A stretch of DNA of 64,000 nt from Streptomyces sp. LaPpAH-108 (GTDB lineage: Bacteria; Actinomycetota; Actinomycetes; Streptomycetales; Streptomycetaceae): NCBI RefSeq assembly GCF_000373625.1, contig NZ_KB891987.1, forward strand, positions 735,081 through 799,080. The letters are read 5' to 3'. A program made the position numbers and the translations under genes. The notes beneath the pieces are model-generated. The model had not been told where the DNA came from, searched no databases, and saw only the letters and a list, made by a program, of their open reading frames with translations. Below, in pieces: positions 24,606 to 33,899 of the stretch; the first letter of the stretch is position 1, and every line of letters begins with the position of its first letter.

Positions 24606-25718
24606 GTGAGTTCCCCAGATCCGCAGGTTCGCGCAGCGCGAAACCCGTCCGCCCCGTCCCCCGTGCGCGGCCCCGTCGTCGCGGTCACCGGTGCGGCCGG
24701 CGGGGTCGGCGCGCTGCTCACGGAGCGGCTCGCCGCCGACGAGGCGGTCCGCCAGGTCGTCGCCATCGACGAGCGGCGCGGGGAGTGCGCGGACGCGGTG
24801 TGGCACATCCTCGACGTGCGCGACCCGGCCATCGCGGACAAGCTGCGCGGCGTCGACGTGGTCGTCCACCTCGCGCTCGACCTGGACCTCGGCAGCGATC
24901 CGGCCGCCCGCACCGCCTACAACGTCCGGGGGACGCAGACCGTGCTGACGGCCGCCGCCGCGGCCGGGGTCCGCCGGGTGGTGCTGTGCACGTCGGCCAT
25001 GGTCTACGGCGCGCTCCCGGACAACGAGCTGCCGCTGTCGGAGGACGCCGAGCTGCGCGCGACGGCCGAGGCCACCGGGGTCGCGGACCTGCTGGAGATC
25101 GAGCGCCTGGCCCGGCGCGCGCCCCGGGCGCACCCCGGCCTCAACGTCACCGTGGTCCGCCCCGCCGTCCTGGTCGGCGGCACCGACACCGCGCTCACCC
25201 GCTACTTCGAGTCGCCCCGGCTGCTGGTCGTGGCCGGATCGCGGCCCGCGTGGCAGTTCTGCCACGTCGAGGACCTGTGCACGGCCCTGGAGTACGCCGT
25301 CCTGGAGAAGGTGGACGGGGAACTCGCCGTCGGCTGCGACGGCTGGCTGGAGCAGGAGGAGGTCGAGGAGCTGAGCGGCATCCGGCGCATGGAGCTGCCC
25401 TCGGCCGTCGCGCTTGGTGCCGCCGCCCGGCTCCATCGGATCGGCCTCACCCCGTCCCCGGCGGGCGACCTGGCGTACACGATGTACCCCTGGGTGGTCA
25501 GCGGCAGCAGGCTGCACGCCGCCGGGTGGCGCCCGCGCTGGACCAACGAGGAGGTCCTGGCGGAGCTGCTCGAGGAGGTCGCCGGGCGGCACACGGTCGC
25601 CGGACGGCGCCTGGGCCGCAAGGACGCGACGGCGGCGGGCGCCGCGGGTGCGACGGTCGCCCTGCTGGGCGCGGCGGCGGTGGTCCGCCGGGCGCGCAAG
25701 GCACGCCGCCGCATCTGA
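24606..25718 (+). CDS. NAD-dependent epimerase/dehydratase family (extended SDR) protein
   Basis: This 370-residue extended SDR has the nucleotide-binding motif VTGAAGGVGALLTERL (about 26-41, TGxxGxxG), DVVVHLALDLD, STSAMVYGA-like TSAMVYGALPDN in place of the usual YxxxK region, and VRPAVLVGG. The typical YxxxK catalytic pair is not obvious, so it may be a non-catalytic or atypical member. The C-terminal 35 residues form an Ala/Gly/Val hydrophobic helix followed by RRARKARRRI, suggesting a membrane tail. It is divergent from the zincin-like gene. Confidence 0.75.
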   Translation: MSSPDPQVRAARNPSAPSPVRGPVVAVTGAAGGVGALLTERLAADEAVRQVVAIDERRGECADAVWHILDVRDPAIADKLRGVDVVVHLALDLDLGSDPAARTAYNVRGTQTVLTAAAAAGVRRVVLCTSAMVYGALPDNELPLSEDAELRATAEATGVADLLEIERLARRAPRAHPGLNVTVVRPAVLVGGTDTALTRYFESPRLLVVAGSRPAWQFCHVEDLCTALEYAVLEKVDGELAVGCDGWLEQEEVEELSGIRRMELPSAVALGAAARLHRIGLTPSPAGDLAYTMYPWVVSGSRLHAAGWRPRWTNEEVLAELLEEVAGRHTVAGRRLGRKDATAAGAAGATVALLGAAAVVRRARKARRRI

Positions 25719-25871
25719 GGACGGCACCCGCGCAAACCTCCCGGCGAAGACCTCTCCGGGCGCACCTTGTCCCGGCACACCTCTCCTGGCCTATCCCTCC
25801 CCGGCCACGCCTGCTCCCCTCGGCCGAGCTTCGCGTTCCCGCATGTCCGGGGCGTGCGGCACCATGGAGAC

Positions 25872-26333
25872 ATGGCACCCACGAACGATCACCCCGGCGA
25901 GCAGGCCGCTGAGAACCCCGTCAAGCTGATCGGCATCCGGGACACCCCGCTCTCGGTCGACGAGGTGTACGCGGCGGTGGGCGACCCGGCCGCCGGTGGC
26001 ATCTCGCTGTTCGTGGGCACGGTGCGCAATCACGACCAGGGTGCCGACGTGGACGCGCTCGGCTACTCGTGTCACCCGAGCGCCGAGGACGAGATGCGGC
26101 GCATCGCCGAGAAGGTCGCCGCCGAGTACCCGGTACGGGCGCTCGCCGTCGTCCACCGGGTGGGGGACCTGGGCGTCGGGGACCTCGCCATCGTCGCCGC
26201 CGTGTCCTGCCCGCACCGCGCCGAGGCGTTCGAGGCGTGCCGCAGGCTCGTCGACGACGTCAAGCACCAGGTGCCCATCTGGAAGCATCAGCGGTTCTCC
26301 GACGGCACCGAGGAATGGGTCGGCGCCTGCTGA
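25872..26333 (+). CDS. moaE: Molybdopterin synthase catalytic subunit MoaE
   Basis: MoaE transfers sulfur from the MoaD thiocarboxylate to precursor Z to make molybdopterin. The 153-residue protein has ISLFVGTVRNHDQG (about 43-56), the conserved EDEMRRIAEKVAAEY helix, AVVHRVGDLGVGD, and the active-site segment DDVKHQVPIWKHQ (about 131-143) with both lysines. No other moa gene is in the window, as is usual for this dispersed copy in Streptomyces. The ATG at 25872 was chosen by domain start. A short inverted repeat (CAGGCA/TGCCTG) follows the stop. Confidence 0.92.
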   Translation: MAPTNDHPGEQAAENPVKLIGIRDTPLSVDEVYAAVGDPAAGGISLFVGTVRNHDQGADVDALGYSCHPSAEDEMRRIAEKVAAEYPVRALAVVHRVGDLGVGDLAIVAAVSCPHRAEAFEACRRLVDDVKHQVPIWKHQRFSDGTEEWVGAC

Positions 26334-26483
26334 GCACAGGCAGGTGCCTGCTGATCATCGTCACATTGGGCCGATCGGGGCTTCCGCTTGCGTAACCGGT
26401 GCCCTCGCGTGAGCGTTATGAGTGCGAACGGTTAATCTGCTGATCATTCGGTTCGCGGACACTCATGGGGTTGGGAGGTCGGC

Positions 26484-26657
26484 ATGGCGGCGCTCGCCTG
26501 GTTGCTGATTCCGGTTGTCGCTGCTGTCGTGGCGAGCCTGTGGGGAAGCTGGGCCAACCGGACCCGCAGGGCCCGCAGCGACGGGCCCGAGCTGGACGGA
26601 TACGCCCGCTTCCGCGAGGCGATGGAGAAGTCCCGTACGGGTGCCCGCGGCGCGTGA
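26484..26657 (+). CDS. Small conserved-looking single-pass membrane protein (57 aa)
   Basis: This ORF has ATG 26484 with GGGAGG eight bases upstream, and stop TGA at 26655. It encodes MAALAWLLIPVVAAVVASLW as one transmembrane helix, followed by a basic turn (NRTRRARSDG) and an amphipathic tail (RFREAMEKSRTGARGA). Codon use is typical for the genome. No family name is known to me. It sits between moaE and the PDZ/Lon-type protease in the same orientation and may be expressed with the latter. Confidence 0.75.
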   Translation: MAALAWLLIPVVAAVVASLWGSWANRTRRARSDGPELDGYARFREAMEKSRTGARGA

Positions 26658-26707
26658 CAAGGGTGCCCTGACGGTGTGCTGACAGGCCCGTCCCGTACTG
26701 TCGTGCC

Positions 26708-27805
26708 ATGCCACGCCGCACCGCGACGATGCTCGCCTCCACCCTGATGCTGATCGCGCTTCTGTGCGCGGGGGTGCTCATCCCCGTGCCGTACGCGGAG
26801 ATGTCGCCGGGGCCGACCGTGAACACGCTCGGGGAGCACGACGGCGAGCCGGTTCTGCAGATCTCGGGGCACAAGACCTATCCGGCGGACGGCCATCTGA
26901 ACATGACCACCGTCCGGGTCACCAGCGCCGACTTCCGTATGAACCTGGTGCAGGCGGTCTACGGCTGGCTGGCGCACGACAGCAAGATCGTGCCGCACGA
27001 CACGCTCTACCCGGACGGCAAGACCGAGGAGCAGTCCACCCAGGAGAACGCCGAGGAGTTCAGCCAGTCCCAGGAGAGCGCCAAGGTCGCCGCCCTGAAG
27101 GAGCTGAACGTCCCGGTGAAGTCCTGGGTGATCGTCTCCACCGTGATCAAGGACTCCCCGGCCGAGGGCAGGCTGCACGCGGGTGACGTGATCAAGGCCG
27201 TGGACGGCACCGAGGTCAAGCAGCCCTCCGACGTGGCCAAGCTGGTGACCCGGCACAAGCCCGGCCAGAAGGTCGTCTTCACCGTCGTCCCGGCCAAGGA
27301 GCAGGCCGCCGCCGAGAAGGCGCACAAGGACGCGACGAAGACGCAGGACGTCACGATCACGACGACCAGCTCCGAGGACACCGGCGCCAAGCGGGCCATC
27401 GTCGGCATCTCCGCCGGGACCGACCACACCTTCCCGTTCGGCATCGACATCAAGCTCGCGGACGTCGGCGGGCCGAGCGCCGGTCTGATGTTCGCGCTCG
27501 GCATCTACGACAAGCTGACCCCGGGCGACCTCACCGGCGGCAAGTTCGTCGCGGGCACCGGCACCATCGACGACTCCGGCACGGTCGGGCCCATCGGCGG
27601 CATCGAGATGAAGACGGTCGGCGCGCGCGACAAGGGCGCCCAGTACTTCCTGACGCCCGCCGACAACTGCGCGGCTGCCGCCCAGGACACCCCGAGCGGC
27701 CTCACCCTCGTCAAGGTCAGGACCATCCACGACGCCCTCGGCGCCCTGAAGGACATCCGCACCGGGAACACGGCCGCGCTGCCGAAGTGCACGACGAAGG
27801 GCTGA
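26708..27805 (+). CDS. Membrane-anchored PDZ and Lon-type (S16) protease, YlbL family
   Basis: This 365-residue protein has an N-terminal signal anchor (LASTLMLIALLCAGVLIPVPY, split here as LASTLMLIALL plus CAGVLIPVP), a PDZ domain (about 140-200, VISTVIKDSPAEGRLHAGD-like; sequence shows VSTVIKDSPAEGRLHAGD), and a Lon proteolytic domain. The catalytic serine lies in GGPSAGLMFALG (Ser near 260) and the lysine in GGIEMKTVGA (near 300). Members act outside the membrane in regulated proteolysis; B. subtilis YlbL is linked to the DNA-damage checkpoint. A TACTGT box 6 nt before the ATG suggests a leaderless transcript. Confidence 0.88.
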   Translation: MPRRTATMLASTLMLIALLCAGVLIPVPYAEMSPGPTVNTLGEHDGEPVLQISGHKTYPADGHLNMTTVRVTSADFRMNLVQAVYGWLAHDSKIVPHDTLYPDGKTEEQSTQENAEEFSQSQESAKVAALKELNVPVKSWVIVSTVIKDSPAEGRLHAGDVIKAVDGTEVKQPSDVAKLVTRHKPGQKVVFTVVPAKEQAAAEKAHKDATKTQDVTITTTSSEDTGAKRAIVGISAGTDHTFPFGIDIKLADVGGPSAGLMFALGIYDKLTPGDLTGGKFVAGTGTIDDSGTVGPIGGIEMKTVGARDKGAQYFLTPADNCAAAAQDTPSGLTLVKVRTIHDALGALKDIRTGNTAALPKCTTKG

Positions 27806-27852
27806 CCAGGCGCTGACCGGGGGCAGACCGGCGTCGACCGGGGGCAGACGCG

Positions 27853-27882
27853 CCGGGGGCGCCCGCTCGGCAGGCGCCCCGG
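27853..27882. terminator. Terminator between convergent YlbL-type and PPA1309-type genes
   Basis: CCGGGGGCGCC (27853-27863) can pair with GGCGCCCCGG (27873-27882) around a short loop. Upstream lies a small direct repeat (gaccgggggcaga, twice, 27815-27850). Confidence 0.65.
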
Positions 27883-27889
27883 AGACGGG

Positions 27890-28432
27890 TCAGTCCTCGA
27901 ACGTCGCCTTCAGCGCCTCCGCCAGGCCCGGGACCAGGTCGGGGCCGGTCAGGACCTCGGTCGGGGAGTCCTTCTCGCGCAGCCGGATCGCGGAGTCGCG
28001 GGCGCCGTCGCGCAGGACCGCGACCGTCATACGGACCTCCTGGCGCTCGGGGTGGGAGGCCACCCACTGGGCCAGCTTGGCGCCGCTCAGGCCCTGCGGG
28101 ACCTGGTTCTCGGCGGACGGCGGCAGCATCTGGCGCTCGACGGTGAGCGCGCAGCCGGTGACCGCGTCGGGCCAGGCGATGGTGGCGAGGAACTCGTCGA
28201 GCGGCCGGTCGGCGGGCACCTCTTCCTGTTCGATGGGGGTGAGCCCCGTCTCGCCGGTGTCCTCGGCCAGGCCGAGCTGGGCCGCGAGCGCGGGTTCCGA
28301 GGTCCGCAAGCGTGCGGTGTCGACGAGGGCGAAGAGGCGGGCGGGCTGGTCCCAGCCGAGGCCGGAGGCGTACTCGTCGATCTCGAGCACGGCCCGGGTG
28401 AGCGGGTTCGCCGCCATGGGAGTGTTGGACAT
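27890..28432 (-). CDS. PPA1309-family conserved actinobacterial protein
   Basis: This 180-residue cytoplasmic protein starts MSNTPMAANPLTRAVLEIDEY and has GLGWDQPARLFALVDTARL, IAWPDAVTGCALTVERQMLPP and a GARDSAIRLREKD segment near the end. This is the pattern of the PPA1309 family, which is widespread in actinobacteria and nearly always precedes or diverges from a UPF0182 membrane gene, as here. No biochemical function is known. Confidence 0.8.
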   Translation of the reverse strand: MSNTPMAANPLTRAVLEIDEYASGLGWDQPARLFALVDTARLRTSEPALAAQLGLAEDTGETGLTPIEQEEVPADRPLDEFLATIAWPDAVTGCALTVERQMLPPSAENQVPQGLSGAKLAQWVASHPERQEVRMTVAVLRDGARDSAIRLREKDSPTEVLTGPDLVPGLAEALKATFED

Positions 28433-28465
28433 GGTCACAATCCTGCCTCGTTCCCGGCCGGAATC

Positions 28466-28492
28466 GGGAACCGAGCAAACCGTGAGTAAGTT
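28466..28492 (+). promoter_or_regulatory. Sigma-R/ECF-like promoter before the UPF0182 gene (GGGAAC-N18-GTT)
   Basis: GGGAAC (28466-28471) and GTT (28490-28492) are separated by exactly 18 nt, one mismatch from the sigma-R consensus GGGAAT-N18-GTT. It faces the UPF0182 gene, whose TTG start lies about 90 nt downstream. GGAAC is also typical of other ECF -35 boxes, so the sigma factor is uncertain. Confidence 0.45.
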
Positions 28493-28583
28493 GCATAGGT
28501 GGGGGCCCGCGATCACGGGGGGCCGCCAAGGGCCCGCGAACACGAGGGTCTGACGGATCGACAGCGACTTCGAGGTGCGCACC

Positions 28584-31475
28584 TTGGCTTTCCAGATGCC
28601 GGACCGCGGCGGAGGCCCGACGGGACCGCGGACGAGAGCGGACCGACCGTCCCGGCGGGTGAGGACCCTGCTCGTGACGCTGGGCGTCCTGGCGGCTCTC
28701 GGCATGGCCTTCACCATGTTCGCGGGTTTCTGGACGGACTGGCAGTGGTACCGCTCGGTGCACTACTCGTCGGTCTTCACCACCACCCTGTGGACCAAGA
28801 TCGGGCTCTTCTTCGTCTTCGGCCTGCTGATGGCCCTGGCCGTGGGCTTCAACATCTGGCTCGCGCACCGGCTCCGTCCCCCGCTCAGCGCCATGTCCAT
28901 GGAGCAGCAGAGCCTGGACCGGTACCGGATGGGCATCGCGCCGTACAAGACCTGGCTGCTGCTCGCCGTCACCGCGCTGGTCGGCCTGATCGCCGGTGCC
29001 TCGGCGGCCGGCCAGTGGCGGACCTGGCTGATGTGGGTCAACGGCGTGCCGTTCCACGAGAGCGACCCGCAGTTCCATCTCGACGTCTCGTTCTACGCCT
29101 TCGACCTGCCGTGGTACCGCTTCCTGCTGGCCTTCGGCTTCGCCGCGACGGTCCTGTCCCTGATCGCCGCCGCGCTCACCCACTACCTGTACGGCGGACT
29201 GCGCGTCACGAGCCCCGGCGCCCGCGCCTCGGCCGCCGCGACCGGCCATCTGTCGGTGCTGCTCGGCGTGTTCGTGACCCTGAAGGCGGTCGCCTACTGG
29301 CTCGACCGGTACGGCCTCGCGGTGAAGTCCAGCGGCTTCAAGGCGACGGACAACTGGACCGGTCTGCGCTACGTGGACGCCAACGCCTATCTCCCGGCCA
29401 AGACGATCCTGTTCTGCATCGCCGTCATCTGCGCGCTGCTGTTCTTCGCCACCCTGTGGCGGCGCACCTGGCAGCTGCCCGTCATCGGCTTCGGCCTCAT
29501 GGTGCTCTCCGCCATCCTGATCGGCGGTCTGTACCCGGCCATCGTGCAGAAGTTCCAGGTCCAGCCCAACGAGCAGGCCAAGGAAGCGCCGTACGTCCAG
29601 AAGAACCTCACGGCGACCCGCAAGGCGTACGGCATCGACCACACCCAGGTCACCGGGTACCCGGGCAAGGCCGCGACCTCCGACAAGACCACGCTGCGCG
29701 ACCAGGTCGGTGACACGGCCAGCATCCGCATCATGGACCCGAACGTGGTCTCGCCCACCTTCCAGCAGCTCCAGCAGATCTGGAACTACTACGGTTTCCC
29801 GAAGAACCTGGACGTCGACCGGTACCCCACCAAGGACGGCAAGGACCAGGACACCGTCATCGGACTGCGCGAGCTGGACCTGACGGGCATCCCGAAGCAC
29901 AACTGGATCAACGACCACTTCCGCTACACCCACGGCTACGGCGTGGTCGCCGCCAAGGGCACCGAGGCCGACGACAAGGGCCGCCCGGTCTTCACCGAGA
30001 AGAACCTGCCCTCCACGGGCGACCTCGGCGACTACCAGCAGGAGATCTACTACGGCGAGAAGACCACCACGTACTCCATCGTGGGCGGTCCGCAGAAGGA
30101 GATCGACTACTCCGACGCCAAGGGCGACAAGGACACCAGCTACCAGGGCAAGAGCGGTGTCTCCCTCGGCAACCCGCTCAACCGGGCGGCGTACGCGGTG
30201 GCGTTCAACGAGCCGCAGATCCTGTACTCCGGTGCGATCGGCGACGGCTCGCGCATCCTGTACAACCGCACGCCCAAGGACCGCGTCGAGGCCGTCGCCC
30301 CCTGGCTGACCATCGACGGCGACGCCTACCCGGCCGTGGTCGACGGACGCATCCAGTGGATCGTGGACGCCTACACGACCTCCAACGGCTTCCCCTACGC
30401 CTCGCGCACCACGCTCGGGGACACCACGGCCGACTCGCTGACCGCCACCAACAACTCCCGCGCGGTGGTGGCCCAGCAGAACCAGGTCAACTACATCCGC
30501 AACTCGGTCAAGGCGACCGTCGACGCCTACACCGGCGACGTCAAGCTGTACCAGTGGGACGCCAAGGACCCGGTGCTCAAGACCTGGATGAAGGCGTTCC
30601 CGGACACGGTCGAGCCCCGCGCGGACATCCCGGCCGCGCTGATGGCCCATCTGCGGTACCCGCAGGACCTGTTCAAGGTCCAGCGCGAGCTGCTGAGCCG
30701 CTATCACGTGACGGACGCGAAGACCTTCCTCAGCGGCAACGAGGTGTGGCAGGTCCCGGACGACCCGACCAACGACTCCCGCAGCGCGGTCCCGCCGTAC
30801 TACCTGAGCATGAAGATGCCCGACCAGAAGGACCAGGCCTTCTCGCTCACGACCACCTTCACGCCCAACGGCCGGGACAACCTGAGCGCGTTCATGGCGG
30901 TGGACTCCGATCCGCGCTCCAGTGACTACGGCCGGATCAGAATCCTGAAGCTGCCCACGAGCACCACGGTGGACGGCCCCAAACAGGTGCAGAGCCAGTT
31001 CAACTCGGAGCCGAGCATCGCCGAGACGATCGCCCTGCTCAGCAGAGGCCACTCCCAGGTCGAGTACGGCAACCTGCTCACCGTCCCGCTCGACGGCGGC
31101 CTGCTCTACGCGGAGCCGGTCTATGTGCGCGGCGGCGAGCTGAAGTACCCGCTGCTGCGCAAGGTGCTCGTCACCTACGAGGGCAGGACCGCCTTCGAGG
31201 ACACCCTGGACCAGGCGCTGGACAAGGTGTTCGGGGTCAAGGGGAGCACCGAGCCGCCCAAGAGCGACACGACCGAGCCCCCGAAGTCGGAGAACCCCAC
31301 GGTCCGCCAAGCCCTCGACGACGCCCAGAAGGCGTTCGACGCCGGGCAGAAGGCGCTCAAGGAAGGCCCCGACTGGGACGCGTACGCCAAGGCCCAGAAG
31401 GATCTCCAGGAGGCGCTGCGCAAGGCCGAGGAGGCCCAGTCCAAGCCCGCCGAGCCCGCCAAGCCGGCGAGCTGA
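28584..31475 (+). CDS. UPF0182 family large membrane protein
   Basis: The roughly 963-residue protein has seven or so N-terminal transmembrane helices (first about 25-45, others up to about 320) and then a large extracytoplasmic domain of about 600 residues, with motifs such as [37 protein letters not shown] and [25 protein letters not shown]. The C-terminus is a Lys/Ala/Glu-rich coiled-coil tail. The family is nearly universal in actinobacteria, but its function is unknown. TTG 28584 is preferred because GAGG lies 8 nt upstream; GTG 28575 is in frame. An ECF-type promoter motif precedes it. Confidence 0.85.
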   Translation: MAFQMPDRGGGPTGPRTRADRPSRRVRTLLVTLGVLAALGMAFTMFAGFWTDWQWYRSVHYSSVFTTTLWTKIGLFFVFGLLMALAVGFNIWLAHRLRPPLSAMSMEQQSLDRYRMGIAPYKTWLLLAVTALVGLIAGASAAGQWRTWLMWVNGVPFHESDPQFHLDVSFYAFDLPWYRFLLAFGFAATVLSLIAAALTHYLYGGLRVTSPGARASAAATGHLSVLLGVFVTLKAVAYWLDRYGLAVKSSGFKATDNWTGLRYVDANAYLPAKTILFCIAVICALLFFATLWRRTWQLPVIGFGLMVLSAILIGGLYPAIVQKFQVQPNEQAKEAPYVQKNLTATRKAYGIDHTQVTGYPGKAATSDKTTLRDQVGDTASIRIMDPNVVSPTFQQLQQIWNYYGFPKNLDVDRYPTKDGKDQDTVIGLRELDLTGIPKHNWINDHFRYTHGYGVVAAKGTEADDKGRPVFTEKNLPSTGDLGDYQQEIYYGEKTTTYSIVGGPQKEIDYSDAKGDKDTSYQGKSGVSLGNPLNRAAYAVAFNEPQILYSGAIGDGSRILYNRTPKDRVEAVAPWLTIDGDAYPAVVDGRIQWIVDAYTTSNGFPYASRTTLGDTTADSLTATNNSRAVVAQQNQVNYIRNSVKATVDAYTGDVKLYQWDAKDPVLKTWMKAFPDTVEPRADIPAALMAHLRYPQDLFKVQRELLSRYHVTDAKTFLSGNEVWQVPDDPTNDSRSAVPPYYLSMKMPDQKDQAFSLTTTFTPNGRDNLSAFMAVDSDPRSSDYGRIRILKLPTSTTVDGPKQVQSQFNSEPSIAETIALLSRGHSQVEYGNLLTVPLDGGLLYAEPVYVRGGELKYPLLRKVLVTYEGRTAFEDTLDQALDKVFGVKGSTEPPKSDTTEPPKSENPTVRQALDDAQKAFDAGQKALKEGPDWDAYAKAQKDLQEALRKAEEAQSKPAEPAKPAS

Positions 31476-31516
31476 CCGGCCCCGCCCCGCGTCGTGGTAC
31501 GGTTGCAACACAACGA

Positions 31517-31590
31517 CGCGGGGTGGAGCAGCTCGGTAGCTCGCTGGGCTCATAACCCAGAGGTCGCAGGTTCAAATCCTGTCCCCGCTA
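31517..31590 (+). tRNA. Initiator tRNA-Met (CAT), copy 1
   Basis: A full cloverleaf with anticodon CAT at 31551-31553. Two initiator hallmarks are visible: the three G:C pairs of the anticodon stem (CTGGG/CCCAG) and a mismatch at the first acceptor position (C opposite T). The 3' CCA is not encoded. It is followed by a 16-bp terminator hairpin. Confidence 0.95.
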
Positions 31591-31597
31591 CTGAAGA

Positions 31598-31633
31598 CGA
31601 AGGCCCGGATCTCACACGAGATCCGGGCCTTCG
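31598..31633 (+). terminator. Terminator after initiator tRNA copy 1
   Basis: CGAAGGCCCGGATCTC (31598-31613) pairs perfectly with GAGATCCGGGCCTTCG (31618-31633) around ACAC. Confidence 0.9.
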
Positions 31634-31796
31634 TGGTGTGCGAACCCATGTACGGGGGGCCGAACCGGCCCTGTCGCCATGGGGAGTTGATGGATCTGTG
31701 TTTGACTTGTCTCTCTGTGGGCATGTCGACAAAACGCTGAAGTGACCTCACGGACTGCGGTACACCGGGTGTACCCAGGTTGCAGGTGGTGCGACG

Positions 31797-33614
31797 ATGG
31801 ACGTTATGGGGGACAAGGCAACTCTGTTCGGAACGGGGCGATTTGCACAGCCTTCGGGCGAGGAGCCGTCCATCGACGAGACGGGGGAAGCCGCCGAGGA
31901 GGTGCGCCTGCGCATGGCGGCGCGCACCGGTGACGCCGAGGCGGCCAGCCTCCTCGGGGCCATCCTGCTGCGCCGGGGCGATCTGGACGGCGCCGAGCCG
32001 CAGTTGAGAGCCGCGAGCGCGGCCGGTGACCGGGCCGCCGCCAACAACCTCGGCGTCCTGCTGCACCAGCGCGGCTACCCCGACGAGGCCGCCGACTGGT
32101 GGCGGATCGCCGCCGTGGCCGGATCGGCCGCCGCCGCGCACGCCCTCGGCCGCCACCACCGTGAGCGCGGCGACGAACCCGCCGCCGAGTACTGGCTGCG
32201 CCAGTCCGCCGAACAGGGCCATGTGCTCGGCGCCTACGCGCTCGCCGATCTGCTGGACCACCGCGGCGACGCCGACGCCCGGCGCTGGCTGCGGGCCGCC
32301 GCCGAGCGCGGCCACCGGGAGGCCGCCTACCGTCTCGCGCGCGCCCTGGACCTCAAGGCCGAACTGGGCGTGGGGCGCGGCAGCGCGGACCGGGACGCCC
32401 TCGCGGAGGCCGAGCAGTGGTACCGGCAGGCCGCCGCGCGCGGCCACGGCCTCGCCGCGCTGTACCTCGGCGGCATCCTGGAGCGGCGCGGCGAGCTGAA
32501 GGAGGCCGGCCGCTGGTATCTGACCGCCGCCAAGGAGGGCGAGGCCCGCGCCGCCTGTGCGCTCGCCTTCCTGCTGCGCGACGCGGGCGACACCGAGGGC
32601 GCCGCCACCTGGTGGCTGCGCGCGGCCCAGGGCGGCGACGGCAACGCGGCCAACGCGCTCGGCGCGCTGCACGCCGAGCGCGGCGAGACCCAGACCGCCG
32701 AGCGCTGGTACCGGGCGGCCCTGGATGCCGGGGACGACAACGGCGCCTACAACCTCGGCCTGCTCTGCGCCGAGCAGGGCCGCACCGCCCAGGCCGAGCA
32801 GTGGTACCGGCGGGCCGCTTACGCCGGGCACCGGGAGGCCGCCAACGCGCTGGCCATCCTGCTGCTCCAGGTCGGCGACACGCGGGGCGCCGAGCCCTGG
32901 TTCTCCAAGGCGGCCGAGGCCGGGAGCGTGGACGCCGCCTTCAACCTCGGCATCCTGCACTCCGGACGCAGCACCGAGGAGGACGCCGCGAGCGCCCTGC
33001 GCTGGTACGAGCGCGCGGCGGCGGCCGGGCACCACGAGGCCGCGCTCCAGGTCGGCATCGCCCGGCTGCGCGAGGGCGACGAACAGGCCGCAGAACGGTA
33101 TCTGCGCTGCGCCGCGGGGGGCGGCAGCGCCGAGGCCGCCTACCGGCTGGCCGCCGTGCTCGACGCGCGGCGCCCGCCGGAGCCCGCGCACGAGCTGGGC
33201 GAGAGCACGCACGACAAGAGCGAGTGCGAGGAGTGGTACGAGCGGGCGGCCTGTCTGGGGCACCGGCGCGCGCAGGTGCGGGTCGGCATGCTGGCGGCGG
33301 CCCGGGGCGACGTGGTCGAGGCCGCGCGCTGGTACCGGGAGGCGGCCGAGGCGGGCTCGCGCAACGGCGCCTTCAACCTCGGGCTGCTGCTGGCCCGCGA
33401 GGGCAGCGAGCCGGAGGCGGCGGTGTGGTGGGAGCGCGCCGCCGACGCGGGCCACGGCCGGGCGGCGCTGCGCCTCGCGCTCGTCTGCGCCCGGCGCGGC
33501 GAGCTGGCCGAGGGACAGCGCTGGGCCGACCGGGCCGTGGAGCTGGGCCCGGAGGAGGTGGCCCGGCGGGCGGCCCGGCTGCGGGACGCGCTGCGCGAGG
33601 AGCTGTCGGCGTGA
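31797..33614 (+). CDS. Sel1/tetratricopeptide repeat protein
   Basis: This 605-residue soluble protein is built almost wholly of about 35-residue Sel1-like helical repeats (GDxxAAxxLGxLLxxRGDxxxAExWYRxAA), roughly 14 of them from about residue 40 to 590, with no other domain. The repeats carry NNLGVLL, YNLGLLCAEQG and FNLGLLLAREG cores. Such solenoids serve as scaffolds for protein complexes. The ATG at 31797 has AGGTGG upstream; ATG 31806 is an alternative. It lies between two identical initiator tRNA genes. Confidence 0.88.
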   Translation: MDVMGDKATLFGTGRFAQPSGEEPSIDETGEAAEEVRLRMAARTGDAEAASLLGAILLRRGDLDGAEPQLRAASAAGDRAAANNLGVLLHQRGYPDEAADWWRIAAVAGSAAAAHALGRHHRERGDEPAAEYWLRQSAEQGHVLGAYALADLLDHRGDADARRWLRAAAERGHREAAYRLARALDLKAELGVGRGSADRDALAEAEQWYRQAAARGHGLAALYLGGILERRGELKEAGRWYLTAAKEGEARAACALAFLLRDAGDTEGAATWWLRAAQGGDGNAANALGALHAERGETQTAERWYRAALDAGDDNGAYNLGLLCAEQGRTAQAEQWYRRAAYAGHREAANALAILLLQVGDTRGAEPWFSKAAEAGSVDAAFNLGILHSGRSTEEDAASALRWYERAAAAGHHEAALQVGIARLREGDEQAAERYLRCAAGGGSAEAAYRLAAVLDARRPPEPAHELGESTHDKSECEEWYERAACLGHRRAQVRVGMLAAARGDVVEAARWYREAAEAGSRNGAFNLGLLLAREGSEPEAAVWWERAADAGHGRAALRLALVCARRGELAEGQRWADRAVELGPEEVARRAARLRDALREELSA

Positions 33615-33701
33615 CCTGCCGTCGGCGTGACCTGGCCGAACGGGCAGCGCCGAATGGATTTGCCTCGCCGGGCAGGTCTCGCGTAGTGTCATATTCACCG
33701 A

Positions 33702-33775
33702 CGCGGGGTGGAGCAGCTCGGTAGCTCGCTGGGCTCATAACCCAGAGGTCGCAGGTTCAAATCCTGTCCCCGCTA
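33702..33775 (+). tRNA. Initiator tRNA-Met (CAT), copy 2
   Basis: Identical over all 74 bases to the copy at 31517-31590, with anticodon CAT at 33736-33738 and the same initiator features. The flanking bases GA before and CTGAAG after are also shared. It is followed by its own terminator with a different sequence. Confidence 0.95.
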
Positions 33776-33782
33776 CTGAAGC

Positions 33783-33820
33783 CCGAGGGCCGGAATCCAG
33801 AGATGGATTCCGGCCCTCGG
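33783..33820 (+). terminator. Terminator after initiator tRNA copy 2
   Basis: CCGAGGGCCGGAATCC (33783-33798) pairs with GGATTCCGGCCCTCGG (33805-33820) around AGAGAT. The stem differs in sequence from the terminator after copy 1. Confidence 0.9.
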
Positions 33821-33899
33821 TCGTTGTGTGTGCTTGCCTGCGGACAAGGGTGCGGACATGGGTGCGCCGCCCCCCGGAGGAGGAGCGGCGGAGAAACGG

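Noticed and set aside
31517..33775. Integrated element between duplicated tRNA genes (attL/attR)
   Set aside because: No integrase, excisionase or phage-like gene lies between the copies. The duplicated unit is a whole tRNA with flanks of only a few bases, and the Sel1 gene has normal codon use.
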